A stretch of DNA of 64,000 nucleotides from Epiperipatus broadwayi (lineage: Eukaryota > Onychophora > Udeonychophora > Euonychophora > Peripatidae), in the NCBI GenBank assembly GCA_028023455.1, contig JAQFVV010006221.1, positions 6,493,011 to 6,557,010 on the forward strand, given 5' to 3'. This document shows positions 45,986 to 57,847 of the stretch, piece after piece. The notes beneath the pieces were generated by a model that worked only from the letters and a program-made list of their open reading frames with translations, was not told the origin of the DNA and searched no databases. Both the position numbers and the translations under genes were made by a program. Within the stretch, counting starts at the first letter, position 1; each line of letters begins with the position of its first letter.

Positions 45986-46144
45986 TATATATTTTGTATA
46001 ATATGTACAAAAATATTCATCCTTACTAGATTGATCATCTTTCAAATTGCTTAAGACTAAAATTCATGCAGTACTTTTTGGGTAACAAACTATGAAATAA
46101 AAAATGCCATTGAATAACATCTAATGCTAATACTTTAGGATATA

Positions 46145-46620
46145 AGAGTTAGAGAATTAGAACAACAACTACTCATACTTTTACCAAACTCACATAAAGT
46201 TAATGTAAATTTACAAAAACCAAATAGAGATTCACATGTAGTAATCTGGTAACATACAGTTGGTAGTCTATTTTACACGATTCAAAATTATGAGAATAAA
46301 GAAGGAATTCGAAGAGATTAAGTGGAATCTTTTAGATTAATGAGAAGTGTCATATAAGAGAAGAAATAGAATTGAAAAATAATCTCACATGATACCAGAT
46401 AATAGAAAGAGTAGTATAACATTTTATTATTTACAGTATAAAGATTTATTAGAGTATAAATAGAATGATTCTATTAAAATATGTTGGAAAAGTCAGATTG
46501 CAGAGATTTATAAATATTGGTGGAGATTAAAGTTGTTTTATTCTGATTAGTTACACTAGAAAGCAAGCTTTTTATTGACTGCCATCAAATTATTCTAAAA
46601 TTTATCTAGTGCAATGAATC
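46145..46620 (+). pseudogene. Unrecognised decayed coding-like region
   Basis: Two adjacent plus-strand frames keep protein-like composition with few stops for about 470 bases. The first has RVRELEQQLLILLPNSHKVN, KPNRDSHVVIW, stop, GSLFYTIQNYENKEGIRRD, stop, VESFRLMRSV. The second has SHMIPDNRKSSITFYYLQYK, KICWKSQIAEIYKYWWRLKL, FYSD. The mixture of charged and aromatic residues is unlike random AT-rich DNA here. I do not recognise the family; a transposase, retroelement or viral remnant is possible. Confidence 0.35.
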
Positions 46621-46958
46621 AATTTTAAGGTCATTATAAAAAAAAATTAGTAAAAAAGACTGGATCTCAACATTTCAGTTTTAGCACCCATTATTTTACT
46701 CTTTTCTTTTTCCTCTAGTAGACTATAAAATAAAAGAAAATACAAAAACTTACTTATTTCCAACTATGATTTGACAACTACATGAAAAATATCCAATGAG
46801 AAGAAGACTTTATTTCACCCACAATCTTATTATTATTAGAGGCATAACAGTTCTCTAAGAAAACCATAATATTGATAAGGATAAATAAAATTTTATTTCT
46901 ATGGAGAGGTTTTGTTTGACTGTGGAATATAATAATTTCTTACTCAATTTTTTTATAT

Positions 46959-47055
46959 CAGAGCTGTTCAAACCAGGGCCCATGAGTGGCATGCAGCAGG
47001 CAATGAGGATTTATGTGGCATGCCTAATGATTTTGATTTTTTCAAGCGAAAAAAT
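46959..47055 (+). mobile_element. Possible hAT-like end
   Basis: CAGAGCTGTTCAAACCAGGG followed by GGCATGCAGCAGGC and GTGGCATGCC resembles the CAG...CAAACC starts of non-autonomous hAT elements. No second end found. Confidence 0.3.
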
Positions 47056-47059
47056 AATT

Positions 47060-48265
47060 TGAATCTGAACTATCTCAAAGTTTTATCTAAAATGATTAAG
47101 GAGACATGGACTTTAGCCAAAGACAAATACACTATAAATATATAAAAAAAGGTAGCATCGTTTTATTTAAAAAATTGCCTCTCTAACATTTACATAAATT
47201 TGTCTAAAAATAAGAAATTTAACTTTATATAAATTTTAAAACAACAAAGAAGTACATATAACAACAAAATTAGCAAGATTAATTCATAAACTTGTGATTA
47301 TGATACCGGAAGCATTGAAAGTGCTTAGTGTGAATAAAGATATTTTAAACAAAGGTATGCCTTTTCTGGTTTAAATGTATTAACATTTAGTTAAAAATTA
47401 CAACAAAAACTTTTGTAATTATAAATTTATTAAATGCACACTGTGGTTAAAACACCTGTAGAGGTCCCTACTATCGGATTTTATACGCATATTATCAAGG
47501 TTATAGCCTCAGTAAATATTACTTAAATAAAAACTTTTATAAATACCATAACTTATTGTTTTTATATTTTTGAAATGTCTGCTAAACGTAATTAGTTGCA
47601 AGACTTTTCAATAATCTATATATTGTATTTATTATTTTGTATTGTATTTTGTAATTTTTTAATATAGCCCTTGGATTACTTAAAAGTTGGATAACATCGT
47701 TTTATACTATGAAAATCTTTGTTATGATGTATTATATTATAGATCATTGTAGGTATAGGAAAGGGAATCTCTCAGAAGACTAATGAATTAAAAAATAATA
47801 ATAATAATTTTAATCCTGTTTTCTTTTAATGAATTTATTTTGTCAGACAATAAACTCAGAATGCCGTATAAATTTTGAAAATGATCACAATCATATAAGC
47901 TGAAAGGATTTGTATGTAAAATTAGGAAAATTAACTAATAAACCTTCATTGAAATGCAAAATTATATTTTGCCATTTTAAGATTAAAAAATGGTTATTTA
48001 GGAGCTTAAATAATTTAATCAAATATTTCAGTCATCTTGTGAATTTGCTAATATGAAAACAATTTTTGAAAAAATTCAAAAAGGTTCAATAAATATTAAA
48101 ACTATAAAGACAAAAAAGACTATTTCAAAAAGGAAACATATTGAATTCATTAAAAAAGTTCATACTGCAAATTAATTTTTTAAAAAAATACTTAATAGGT
48201 TTTAAACTAGAAAGCTGTCACCTTTTGAGTTAAAAAAGAATGAATGAACAGAAAATAAATAATGT
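47060..48265. other. Non-coding stretch
   Basis: Nothing recognised. Confidence 0.45.
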
Positions 48266-48269
48266 AAAG

Positions 48270-49305
48270 CAGGGATGGGCAATCTTTTTAAACGGCAGGC
48301 CAATTTCAACTTAACCTTTTTAAATGTGGGCCCTAATTTTGTGCATGTGTATGTGTGAATTAAAAATAAAGTAATAATTATTAATGATTGTTCCAAATTT
48401 AATGTTTCAATTTGCCTTGTAACTGTTCTTTGACATATTTCTATTTTCAAATTTCTTTTTGTATTCTGGACAGATTAATTCTACAGCAGCTAGAATACAG
48501 TCTTTTGTAAACTCCCCCACAAAAAAAAAAATGGTTTTGAATGTTTTGCTTTTTTAAAAAAATTAAAAAAAGTAATTTGCACAGAATTTTCTAGTTTGTT
48601 TATACTTTTTATAAACTACTAAACATCGCGATCTTTACTGATGAAAGCCCGAGCTAGAAACGATTTTATGTACAAATCTTTTTGCATTCATTAAGTACTC
48701 CGGTTTGCACTTTGTGGCACTATTGTATGGAGAGTTTTGCCTCTACTTTTTATAAAACATGATGAAACTCCTTTTCAAGTTTTCTATTTTACTATTTCTT
48801 TCTTCCTCAACAATTTTGTTGTAATCAGAATATTTTGCTAAATAGTGCATCTTAATATTGTGTTCTTTATTAACTGACATAATTTCAAGACAGGCACATT
48901 GATTTATTATTTCTACAATATATATGTTAGTTCATTTTTTTCAAAATGTGTGATCTTAATAGCCATCCTAATAAAAAAGAAAAATTAAATGTAAAGCAAT
49001 AATAATAAAACAAAATAAAATTCAAGTTTTGTTTTTACTAGTATAGATTCATCTGTGAAAATTGCACCTCTGATAGAATGAAACTAGAACTATTATTATA
49101 AAAGTTTGAAAGAAAAAATATAGTTGAGAAAATAAAAATATTTTATTTTATTTAACTCTTAATTTAATATTTGCACTATGTACATGTTTAAATAGGTTAT
49201 TTTATTCAGGATCATTTTATATATGTTTTTGAAAATGTTGTTGAGTTGGATTAAGAGTTTTTGAGGTCAAGAGTTGACCCATGGACCGGAAGTTCTTCAA
49301 CCCTG
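48270..49305. mobile_element. Non-autonomous hAT-like element, 1.0 kb
   Basis: Starts CAGGGATGGGCAATCTTTTT and ends with the inverse-like GGAAGTTCTTCAACCCTG. Terminal CAG and CTG with GG(C/T)(A/C)AA(T/C)C wording fit hAT ends. GGCAGGCCAATTT near the left and CCATGGACCGGAAG near the right are partly complementary. The flanking 8-mers do not match, so the target duplication is lost or one end is wrong. A second small element (48598-48770) sits inside. Confidence 0.5.
48598..48770 (+). mobile_element. Short element, copy of 11226-11408
   Basis: Shares CTGATGAAAGCC, GCTAGAAAC, GATTTTATGTACAAATCTT, TACTCCGGTTTGCACT and GTGGCACTATTGTATGGA with the copy at 11226-11408, with ACTTTTTATAAA repeats at both ends. 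Confidence 0.6.
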
Positions 49306-49562
49306 ATACTATTTTTTTTTTTATCATTGTACAATTGCACTTTTTAAATGGTATTTAGTCATACAAAAAGTGTATCCAAATCCAAAAGATGGAAATTATC
49401 TGTAGAGGGGTTAGTGTGGTAATGATTAAAGTCTGTATAGAAATATGCATTTCCTTATAAGATTTTAAGAATGGATTAATATACTTGTAATACAGTTAAT
49501 AAAGGGGGAGATAAGTTATAAAGATATTTTGCAAAACAAGATCTATTAGGAACAAACATTTG

Positions 49563-49865
49563 AAATATCTCTGTCAGGAAACCCCCCCCCCCAACCCCTG
49601 ACCATGGTTTCATGCTTTGGCACTCCTCAGAGAGGTGCCAGGGTAGGTTCAGACACTAGATCTAAAAATACCAACCCAAAGCCAGCATTTAACTAAAAGT
49701 TATCTATTGAGTGGGTTGGTATTTTTAGATCTAGTGTCTGAACCTACCCTGGCACCTCTCTGAGGAGTGCCAAAGCACGAAACCATGGTCAGGGGTTGGG
49801 GGGGGGTCCTGACAGAGATATTTTAAATGCTTTCTCTGGCTAAGCATTTAACACAAAGTTTGTTG
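49563..49865. mobile_element. Family Q element with near-perfect 117-bp palindrome
   Basis: Arms 49563-49679 and 49714-49829 are almost exact reverse complements around a 34-bp centre. Each arm carries a C- or G-run of about 9-11 next to AACCCCTGACCATGGTTTC / CCATGGTCAGGGGTTGG, the segment CTCAGAGAGGTGCCAGGGTA and AGACACTAGATCTAAAAATA. It continues right to CTCTGGCTAAGCATTTAACA and TTTGTTGA. Strong cruciform potential; no ORF. Confidence 0.88.
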
Positions 49866-51285
49866 AAAATCTATTAGGTTGTTTGTTTTTTTTTAAAAAA
49901 AAAATCCATCTCGTACAATTGTCATTAAATTTTATTCATAGGACTGGAATTAAAAAAATACCTTGTTAAATGGACAAGCAAGATATAGAAGTAGATTTCA
50001 TTCAATAAATTATTACAAGGCATAAAAGTATTGCATCTATATTATTTTAAAACTTTGTTTAAATATCTGACTGGGTGAATTATTTTGCTTTTATCCTAAA
50101 ATATGTTTACTTCATCACTTAATATCATTATTATTTTATTTTTTGCATGGCATTACTTTTTAAAATAATTATTTAAAAAATTGAGTTTATTGCACATTTA
50201 ATCATCTTTATTTATATATACAGTGAGTAAAATAAATAAGCTTTTCTGTTTGCTACGCCTGTGATATATGAGCTTAAGGGGATATATAAAGAAAATGTTT
50301 CTTATTTTTACACCCACACATTTATATTCAGTTAGAAAAATAATAAGAAGAAGAATTTTATTTTTTAAATTACCAATGTTTTGCTTTATTTTTGCTTTAA
50401 GGTGAATAAAATCTTATGGCCTGGAGTATATTCTTTCATTATTGAAAGTAAATTGAAGTAAATGCTGGTAGAGTCCATTTTAGCTCGTAAAATAGTTTTA
50501 AAAATATATATACAGATCATGAACGTAACTTTATTTTGTGATATTTTTATTCTTCTCGTAATATTATACGTATATAAATATATGTTAATTTGGAAACTAA
50601 ACTATTTTTAATATATCATCGTCAATAGATATAATATATGAGTATAATCATTCTAACTTAAAAAGAAAGAAATTTGAAAGATAAAATAAAAAAGTTAAGA
50701 TAAAATTTGTAACAAATCATTGAAAGATAAATACTACTTATACTGTATATCAAATGGTGTTCTTTTAGTTTGACATTTTGCAATATTGTATTTTATCTTT
50801 TGTGACATTTTTTTTTTAAATACTTCAACATCTTGTCTAATTGTAACTTTCAATTCTATTATATTCTCATTCATATCTTTATAATAAAAAAAAATTAATA
50901 TTGCCTTTCTTTATATTGTTTTTGATGTAATTTTTATCAATGTAAACAAGGTTGTTGTTTTTTTTTTTCATGAAAAACATGTTCATGTTTATTATAAAAT
51001 ACTTTTTAGGAAATTTCTTATTCATTCACTTCACATGATAGATATAATAGTAGACAAAATAAAACACTAAATAATTTTCTATACCCTTGTATTATATTGA
51101 CAAGAGGTCTATATCTAGATTTCATATCAATATACAACTAATTTAATTACATCTCTGTGACAAAATATCTGTTTTTGTAAATTGTTAATTGCAACAGTAT
51201 TATTGAAATCTGTTGTACTTTGGATATAGCAAATCTTTTTTCCCAATTAAAAATCTATCAAAATATTTAAATCTATTCACTTTGT
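49866..51285. other. Non-coding AT-rich stretch
   Basis: Nothing recognised. Confidence 0.5.
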
Positions 51286-51289
51286 TTTA

Positions 51290-51940
51290 AACTAACAGCC
51301 ACCCAAATTAAAAGATGGTGAAAAATTTTCTTCTACCACTTCTGTCAAAGCATCTGGCTTTTTGAACACTAATTATTAAGAAACCAAAATATTTGTAAGC
51401 TGCATTCAAAATATTAAAACCTTTCTGTGACTCATCTTTGATTTGAGGAAAATAGCAAAATAATTACAATACTGTAAATTTAGAACCCAAGACAATGAAA
51501 TTCTCATTTTTGCTTTTAATTGGTTAAAATTAAAAACCTTATCATCAGATTTATACCATGTTTTTATACCTGATTCTTCCAAAAATTATAGTTATAAAAG
51601 TTAAAAACAAAGTTGGTAATGATATATCTCCTTATTTAACACTAGTTTCCATTTCAAATGATTCATATCTTTCATTATTGTTTTTTTTTCCTTATTGTAG
51701 AAACAATTTAATATAGATAAATTTTGATGAACAACCTGCTATCTTCAAACAGTGCTAAAATCTTTTCAATTAACTGACTCAATAAATTCAATATATTATG
51801 CATTTCTTTCATTTCCAGGCAACAAAAAGCATTAATCCGTTTTTTATAACAATTCTGTATAGGTAGGATAAATATATCACTAAAAGAAATGAAAATTCTT
51901 GTATCATTTTTCAAAAGTTGATCAAAATTCTCCATGTGTT
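51290..51940 (-). pseudogene. Decayed LINE reverse transcriptase of another clade
   Basis: The minus strand shows DIFILPIQNCYKKRINAFCC (51708-51935 frame), then SFEMETSVK, stop, GDISLPTLFLTFITIIF near 51650-51560. This parallels the GV-x-QGD-x-LSP-LF-x-x-F box of LINE RTs. Further left, a YLGFL-like piece follows near 51400. The upstream part (51708-51935, 75 codons) reads like the palm region preceding this box, with the first catalytic Asp replaced. Too decayed to place in a clade; unlike the two other LINE families in the window. Confidence 0.5.
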
Positions 51941-52285
51941 TCAGATATCATCATTATCATATAAAAGAGTTCTGCCCTCTCATTTAATAGAATTATATCA
52001 GTTTTTAGATTCACATATTATTCTAAATAAATACTTTTAAAAAAAAAAAAACTAAAATAACTACATGCAAAAAATGACTGTCGCTTTCGTAGCTTTAATT
52101 TACCAATCATTTAAGTCTTCTTATTAGCTGTTGAATTTGTACTTTTAAATCCATACATATATATACAGTGGTAAATTTTTAGCAATCATTCCTATAATAA
52201 ATAAATAAAAATTTGCATGTGTATGTTACTGGAAAACTATGAAATTTAGATAAAGTAAATAATATCCATTTTTATATAGAATGTC
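51941..52285. other. Non-coding stretch
   Basis: Nothing recognised. Confidence 0.45.
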
Positions 52286-52290
52286 TAATA

Positions 52291-52555
52291 TATATATGTG
52301 CTCTTTGCACAGATAATGAAGCTATTATACATAAGTAAAATTATCAAAAGTTACCGCCAAGCGCTTTCAGAACAATTTATAGTCCCATATTCATGGCTAC
52401 TTGTGTTTAGTTAAGAACTGTAATATTTATGCAAATTCATATGGAGATGCTAGGTGGACCATTTTTGAAACTGTCCTGAAAGCGCTTGGCGGTAACTTTT
52501 GATAATTTTACTTATGTATAATAGCTTCATTATTTGTGCGAAGAGCACATATATA
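52291..52555. mobile_element. MITE with 80-bp terminal inverted repeats
   Basis: Arms 52291-52370 and 52476-52555 are near-perfect reverse complements, including TTATACATAAGTAAAATTAT / ATAATTTTACTTATGTATAA and GTTACCGCCAAGCGCTTTCA / TGAAAGCGCTTGGCGGTAAC. The 105-bp centre is unique. Both edges end in TATATA, consistent with a TA-targeting transposon. Non-coding. Confidence 0.9.
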
Positions 52556-53048
52556 AATGGATTTCAAATGCCAATGAAATAAAGCCTTAACTATTTCACT
52601 AGAATGTCTAAGAATTGATATATATGAAATTAGCATATATATTTTTTGCATCTAGTTTAGATATTCTACAGAATATCTCAAAGTCGGGATATGTTTAAGG
52701 CTATATATTATTTTTGGCCTTTGCTTAGGCAACAAAAATCATATTGAACTCTGGTTAAGACCCATCTACAGGCAGTCCCCTAGTTATGAACTTAATTGTT
52801 TTCTGATTTGTGTTTGGAAGTTGAAATTGTTTGAAAGTAGAGGTATATAAAAAATAAACATCAAAAAGGGTTTTTAAAATACAGTATGTATTTTTTATTG
52901 ATTAGTGTCTGGAGTTTTGTTTACAAATTTATCAAGAGTTAATTGAATTGTATTCTTTTTCTTCTCTTGATATAGAATTCTGTAACATTCTGTCTTTTTC
53001 TATTGCCCTTCATACACAAGATATAGACTTTCTATTGGAATTACATTC

Positions 53049-53651
53049 TTATATGATGGTCAAAAATTTATCAAGATGCATGAAGGCTTCATTCATATTC
53101 TTTATTGTCAAACTCTTATCAGTAAGTTTATTATCAAGTTCTTCATTTTGTATTTTATTCATCTCTTGTGATTTAATTAAGTCTTCATTTGACAGAGGTT
53201 CTGAGTGAGATTGCATAAACTCATCAGTGACATGGCTTGCTACAAATTCAACATAAGACTCTTCTTTTAATTCTTTCTTCCAATCTTCATGCAAACTAAG
53301 AGCCTTAGCTTGAATAATTGATAAATTCACTGGGATGTCTTTTTGATGTTGATCTTCATTTTATAAAGCCAAAAATTTTTTCATTTCATCCATTACTCTG
53401 CCATGTCTTTTTGAAACAATATTTGAAGAAATATTTCCACAATTTTTAACACATTCTTTAATTTTGTTCTTGTTTTTCACAATTGTATATATTGTTGATC
53501 GGTTTAAATTGCATGAACATGCGATTGAAGCAGAAGATTCACCATTTTTAGAACGTCTAATTATATTCATTTTTGTTTCGACTGTTTGGAGTTTATGAGA
53601 CCTTGATTTCTTTTTTGGTTGTATCAACACTGCTGTTTTTTTGTTTCTCAC
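53049..53651 (-). pseudogene. Tigger/pogo transposase lacking the DDE core
   Basis: The N-terminal frame (53361-53651, 96 codons) has KMNIIRRSKNGESSASIACS and LNRSTIYTIVKNKNKIKE, the CENP-B-type helix-turn-helix that binds the terminal repeats, followed by VMDEMKKFLAL and a stop. The next frame (53049-53330) continues with IIQAKALSLHEDWKKEL, the start of the second DNA-binding domain, then jumps to EPLSNEDLIKSQ...SLTIKNMNEAF, which resembles the extreme C-terminus of Tigger transposases. The roughly 200-residue DDE catalytic domain between them is deleted. The protein could at most bind ends, not cut. Confidence 0.85.
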
Positions 53652-53781
53652 TTATGTTTTTAATTAATAAAAATGAAAAAAATTACCAAAACAAAAATAT
53701 ATACAGCGTATTGTACCGGTCGAAACAGTCTGCTCACTCAACAAGACTAAAAATCCAAGCAAAAGTACCTCAAATCTGATC

Positions 53782-55047
53782 ATGCTCGAGGTACACAGGT
53801 CAGAAGAAATCCTGGATTTTAACCTATTTGTCTATTCTTTGAGTCTCTGACCTTATGAACAACAATTCCGACGATACAGCATAATTATTTTAATTCCAGG
53901 CCTGGAAACAGCGGTAGAGCATAAAATTGAAGAAATGATGATGATCATGGCAAAGAGTAGCCCAGAAATTACATTCATTAAACTAATATTTATTAATGTT
54001 AAACTATTAGCTAAAGAAAATGATTCGAACACAGGATTTACATTTGAAATATACATTTAATATAATATAAAGAAAACACATATATAGATATTACAAAAGT
54101 CTTTTACGCATGCAGGTACATTAATTATTTATTAAACTTGGGATTTCTTTTTATGAAGTCCCATTATACAAATTAATTTAGCAGAAACAATTTTGAGTGG
54201 GTGATTTATAGCTTGTGTGGGATTGATATGCCAATTTAAAGATATTTGCAGATATTTTGCTAATGCGGTGGATGCACAAAATATAAAAGATCGTGACAAA
54301 TTTAGATTATTAATTACATACAGTGTGCTTCGTAGTTTAGCAATGAATGATTTTATAAATAAGTAGGAATATACAATCTCAATCATTTATTTACAGTAAT
54401 ATGGGAAGTTTATATATATTTTAATAGCATTGTTCATAAAGAACGTCTTTGGAACATGTACATGGTGCCAAAACAATGTGTTATATCTACTAAGTTAAAT
54501 GAGAAATCAGGATGCACATATTGATTCACATATATGGGACACATTCACTATTTTGAAAAAGTAGTTTGAAACAAGCATACTGACTAATCAATATTTACTA
54601 AATATTTACGAAGGATTCATTATTTTCAACACATCATTGCGACTGACGAAGATCAAACAGGCAGTTAATTAAACTAATAAGAGGAATAATGGTATTAGCA
54701 TAATATAAAAAAGGAAATCTGGTTCCTATGGCAGTTTGGATACTTTATCATTTAAATATTTTGAACTGAATCAGGGTCGGTATGTTTGCACATTTTGGCA
54801 GAACGATATCGAAGGGAGAAGTTGGGGTTTCAAGGGCTCAGTGTCAGCTGTATGGTCTCCCACAGTACTATCAAATCCCCACACCTTGCTTTTCACAGAA
54901 AATAGCATATACTTCTATTTATAAACGATTTTGAGAAGATGGGTAGATAGTTTCGGACTTTCAAAGTTCCCACATGATAAAGCATAAAAGACATATCAAT
55001 ACCATAGTAGAACAAGGGTATGCTAGTAACATTATACATAAGTAATG
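53782..55047 (+). pseudogene. Endogenous bornavirus-like nucleoprotein (EBLN), decayed
   Basis: A single protein is readable on the plus strand over about 1.27 kb, with in-frame stops and two frameshifts (near 54362 and near 54665). Pieces in order are: EVHRSEEILDFNLFVYSLSL; the hydrophobic IIILIPGLETAVEHKIEE (from about 53875); FKDICRYFANAVDAQNIKDR; ERLWNMYMVPKQC; YKKGNLVPMA (about 54700); and GRTISKGEVG (about 54797-54826) near the C-terminus. From memory of the family, a LIPGL box early, a KK-x-N-x-x-MA box and a closing IS[KR]GE-x-G box with about 30 residues between the last two are features of bornavirus N. Length (about 420 codons) fits. N coats viral RNA; this copy is a dead germline fossil. 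It lies inside the Tigger boundaries. Other mononegaviral N families are the alternative. Confidence 0.55.
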
Positions 55048-56040
55048 AAATCAGTATAAAGAAATATAACTTAAAGCCTGAAAAGAGTTTGACCTATGCG
55101 CAATGATCTCTTTTAAGAATGAGCCCTTAAGAAAATCATAATGAATAATTACATCTTTAATTATTGCATTACACTAACAACATTATATTTAACTTTGTTT
55201 CCCATATACATGTTGACTAGGAGAATTGGCCCTCCAGACAGTGGCAGGAGGGGAAATCATAATTATAAATTTCATGATCTTTAACTAAAACTTAAATTCA
55301 TAGCAATAAACTATCCATCCATGAATAAAGGATTTAAAGAAAACAGCGAGTGATTTCTGTTAAAATAAGTAATAACTTTATTTATAGATCTAAGATGAAG
55401 CCCCCACTTCTCTCCAGATTAAAAAATTAATAACACCCCCTTTTAAGATTCACGAGGTGAGGTAGTATTGGCATATTAATGAAAATAAAATAGATATACA
55501 TAAAACAAAATACGCTAAAATATTTAATAGAGCCACACAAAGCTATATAATTATAATCAAGTGTAAAAAAGGATAGTTAGGAATATATTGAGATAACTGC
55601 GATTAAAGAGAGAGTTTAGACAGCACACTTAAAATAACTTAGAAAGTAATATACAAATTAAAATACAAAGGTTTAACTACATCTTATTAATGAATTGAAC
55701 GTTGCTTATTCTTTCACATGCGCATTACTTTTTGTTTTTCAGACAGCCAATAGCTGTTAAACAGCAGTCTGAGAAGCGATCAGGCCTAGACACATGACAG
55801 AGATTTTTCGACAAGAAAATAATAATACCATTCTTTCCTTTTACTTAACTTTTATATATATAAGCCAGTCTTAAGCATCTTGGTTTGAAAGCATGAATCT
55901 ATAAACATATACATTTATTACTCATTGAGTTATTAATTTACAATATTACAGTGCGAAATCACAGATTTACTACACTGCAATTTTCTAGATGTTACTATAA
56001 GTTATCAGCAATGTATGTAAATAATATTTGTTTTAAATCG
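55048..56040. other. Unassigned sequence inside the Tigger boundaries
   Basis: No protein recognised. TTTTATATATATAAG near 55850 is TATA-like. Sequence is slightly less AT-rich than average, so another inserted element is plausible. Confidence 0.4.
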
Positions 56041-56600
56041 CATGTTGTTATTACCTCAGGATCTAGTGGAGATGCATGTGCATATATCTATTCTCTCTGG
56101 TGCTTTCCAGATTAGCTGGCAGATACAATATGGCAGTCAGGGTCAGCACTCAGATGGTCATCTTGTGCGGCCGGTCAGAAGGATGGAACATAGTAGCAGC
56201 AGACGGCCTCTAAGAGATCAGGAGAAAAGTGCTTGCTTCCCTCTACTCGCAGTTCATATTTTCTAACTTTTGAAAATTTTCTATTGGATCAATGAATCTG
56301 GATGATTGAATCTCTGAAAATCGTTGGTGGAATCTCTGAGTCTTGAATCTTTCTAGCAATCTAATGACTGAATCTCTAAAACAAAATTTACTGACTGAAT
56401 TTTTCTCGCAATCTAATGTGACTGAATGAATTTCTGAAATAAATTTACTGAATGAATAATTTCTTCTGTTCTCTGGGCCATTTTATACCTTTTTAAATCC
56501 CTTCAAGAATGTGATTTCATTTGCCCATGGCTATCCCAGTAACAGATAAGGCTCGAAACACTTTGAAAATATTTTAGATTTTATTTAAAGATTTGCAAAA
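56041..56600 (-). promoter_or_regulatory. Possible retroelement promoter region
   Basis: On the minus strand, TTTAAAAAGGTATAAAATGG (about 56483-56503) is a good TATA box. It is followed by GCCCAGAGAACAG and by a run of diverged ATTCA(G/A)TCA-type short repeats (56280-56460) that look like degenerate tandem units. TGTTACTGGGATAGCCATGG lies upstream, a possible LTR start. No matching second LTR was found. Confidence 0.3.
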
Positions 56601-57440
56601 GAAACTAACAAAGACATATCTTATTTTAATAAAAATTTTATACTTTTAATTAGCAAAAATAATCTGACATAAAACAATAGATTACTTCCGCTTAGCAATG
56701 ATTCTAAAAGTATTTCTAACCTTTTTTAATTCCAAAATATAATTAATAATATATATATAAAAAAAAACCATATATAATTTTTCAGCAATAATCTTACTAA
56801 AGTTATTGCCTCATACATACAAATATAGATCACACACACTACTGCTTATTTTGACAAAATGTATTTTTATGGCTATCTTTAATTATTCTATATACAGTGT
56901 GTGGGTGATACGGCATATATATATACGAGGTCTTAATTACGGGCCCCTTAGGAGGTTTATATGGATGGTGAAGCATGAAGGTCGATATGATTAGGCATCG
57001 ACTGCTTCAGTATATGTAACATAATCATGCACAAGCTACTTTTAAAAACAAGATGATCCTGTTCAAGACAGTGTGATGATGCTAAAAATAAAAATAATTA
57101 ATGTTAGAGAGATGGGAAGATTTACTTTTTTATATATAAGTTTTTATTGTTCTCTAAAATATACTTTTAATTATTTTCTAAATTTCAAAGTTTATCTTTC
57201 TTTAGAAAAAATTCAATTACGAATATATGTAAATAGTTTTTTTAATCAGATCTTGTAAATTTGTAGCGTTAATTCCTAAAAGGAATTTTTTAATTATTAA
57301 AGTACTAAAATACTGTACAATTTTGAATACCAATTTCTTTCTACAGTATATAGCACTAATTGTACAAGAAAGTATGTGCATATATAAAGATCTAAAGACC
57401 AAAAGCAATTATATAATAGTGAAATGTTTATAACTTGAGT
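56601..57440. other. Non-coding, partly Tigger end sequence
   Basis: AT-rich DNA leading to the right Tigger TIR. The last 200 bases (for example TACTAAAATACTGTACAATT near 57300) fit the subterminal part of such elements. Confidence 0.45.
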
Positions 57441-57847
57441 GTTCATAACTAGGGGACTGCCGGTATTTCTCAAAGCAATTTACTTAATAAAATTCTTAAA
57501 AGCACTTTTAAAGTAGCAGATAACAATGATGTTTGATGATAATTACTGCAATCTTTCTATTCTGTTTATTTTTTTACAAATGAGAATAATAGAAATATTC
57601 TTAAGATTGGTTGACATAGTTTTCCAGGTTTGCAATAGTTTTGAACTAATATATCACTTTTATAATATAATACTTATAAACCAATTTAGTCTTGAGCATT
57701 ATTACACTTATTATTTAAGTAATACTTTGGGTGCAATTTGAAAATTATAATTGCAGTTTGCAGTGTTATAAATGACTACTTATTAGTCTGCATTCAGAAC
57801 AGATTATATTTGCCTGTTTAAGGATGTTTATTTAAATTTCTTTGTAT

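Larger units (their letters stand above)
52767..57465 (-). mobile_element. Pogo/Tigger-type DNA transposon with nested insertions
   Basis: Ends are CAGTCCCCTAGTTATGAAC (starting near 52773) and its exact inverse GTTCATAACTAGGGGACTG (57441-57459), with two or three more matching bases outside and TA at both edges. This is the terminal repeat of Tigger/pogo elements. A Tigger-like transposase remnant lies near the left end on the minus strand (53049-53651). The distance between ends (4.7 kb) is about twice that of typical Tiggers, and the extra DNA at about 53700-57000 contains unrelated material, including a bornavirus-like gene. Later insertions into the element are the simplest explanation. 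Confidence 0.8.

Noticed and set aside
53853-54386. Minus-strand open frames opposite the bornavirus-like region
   Set aside because: The plus strand gives one collinear protein with ordered family-like boxes; the minus frames are unrelated pieces without motifs.
56938-57060. tRNA-like segment near a GGGCCCCTTAGGAGG string
   Set aside because: No A/B box pair at proper spacing and no cloverleaf could be drawn.
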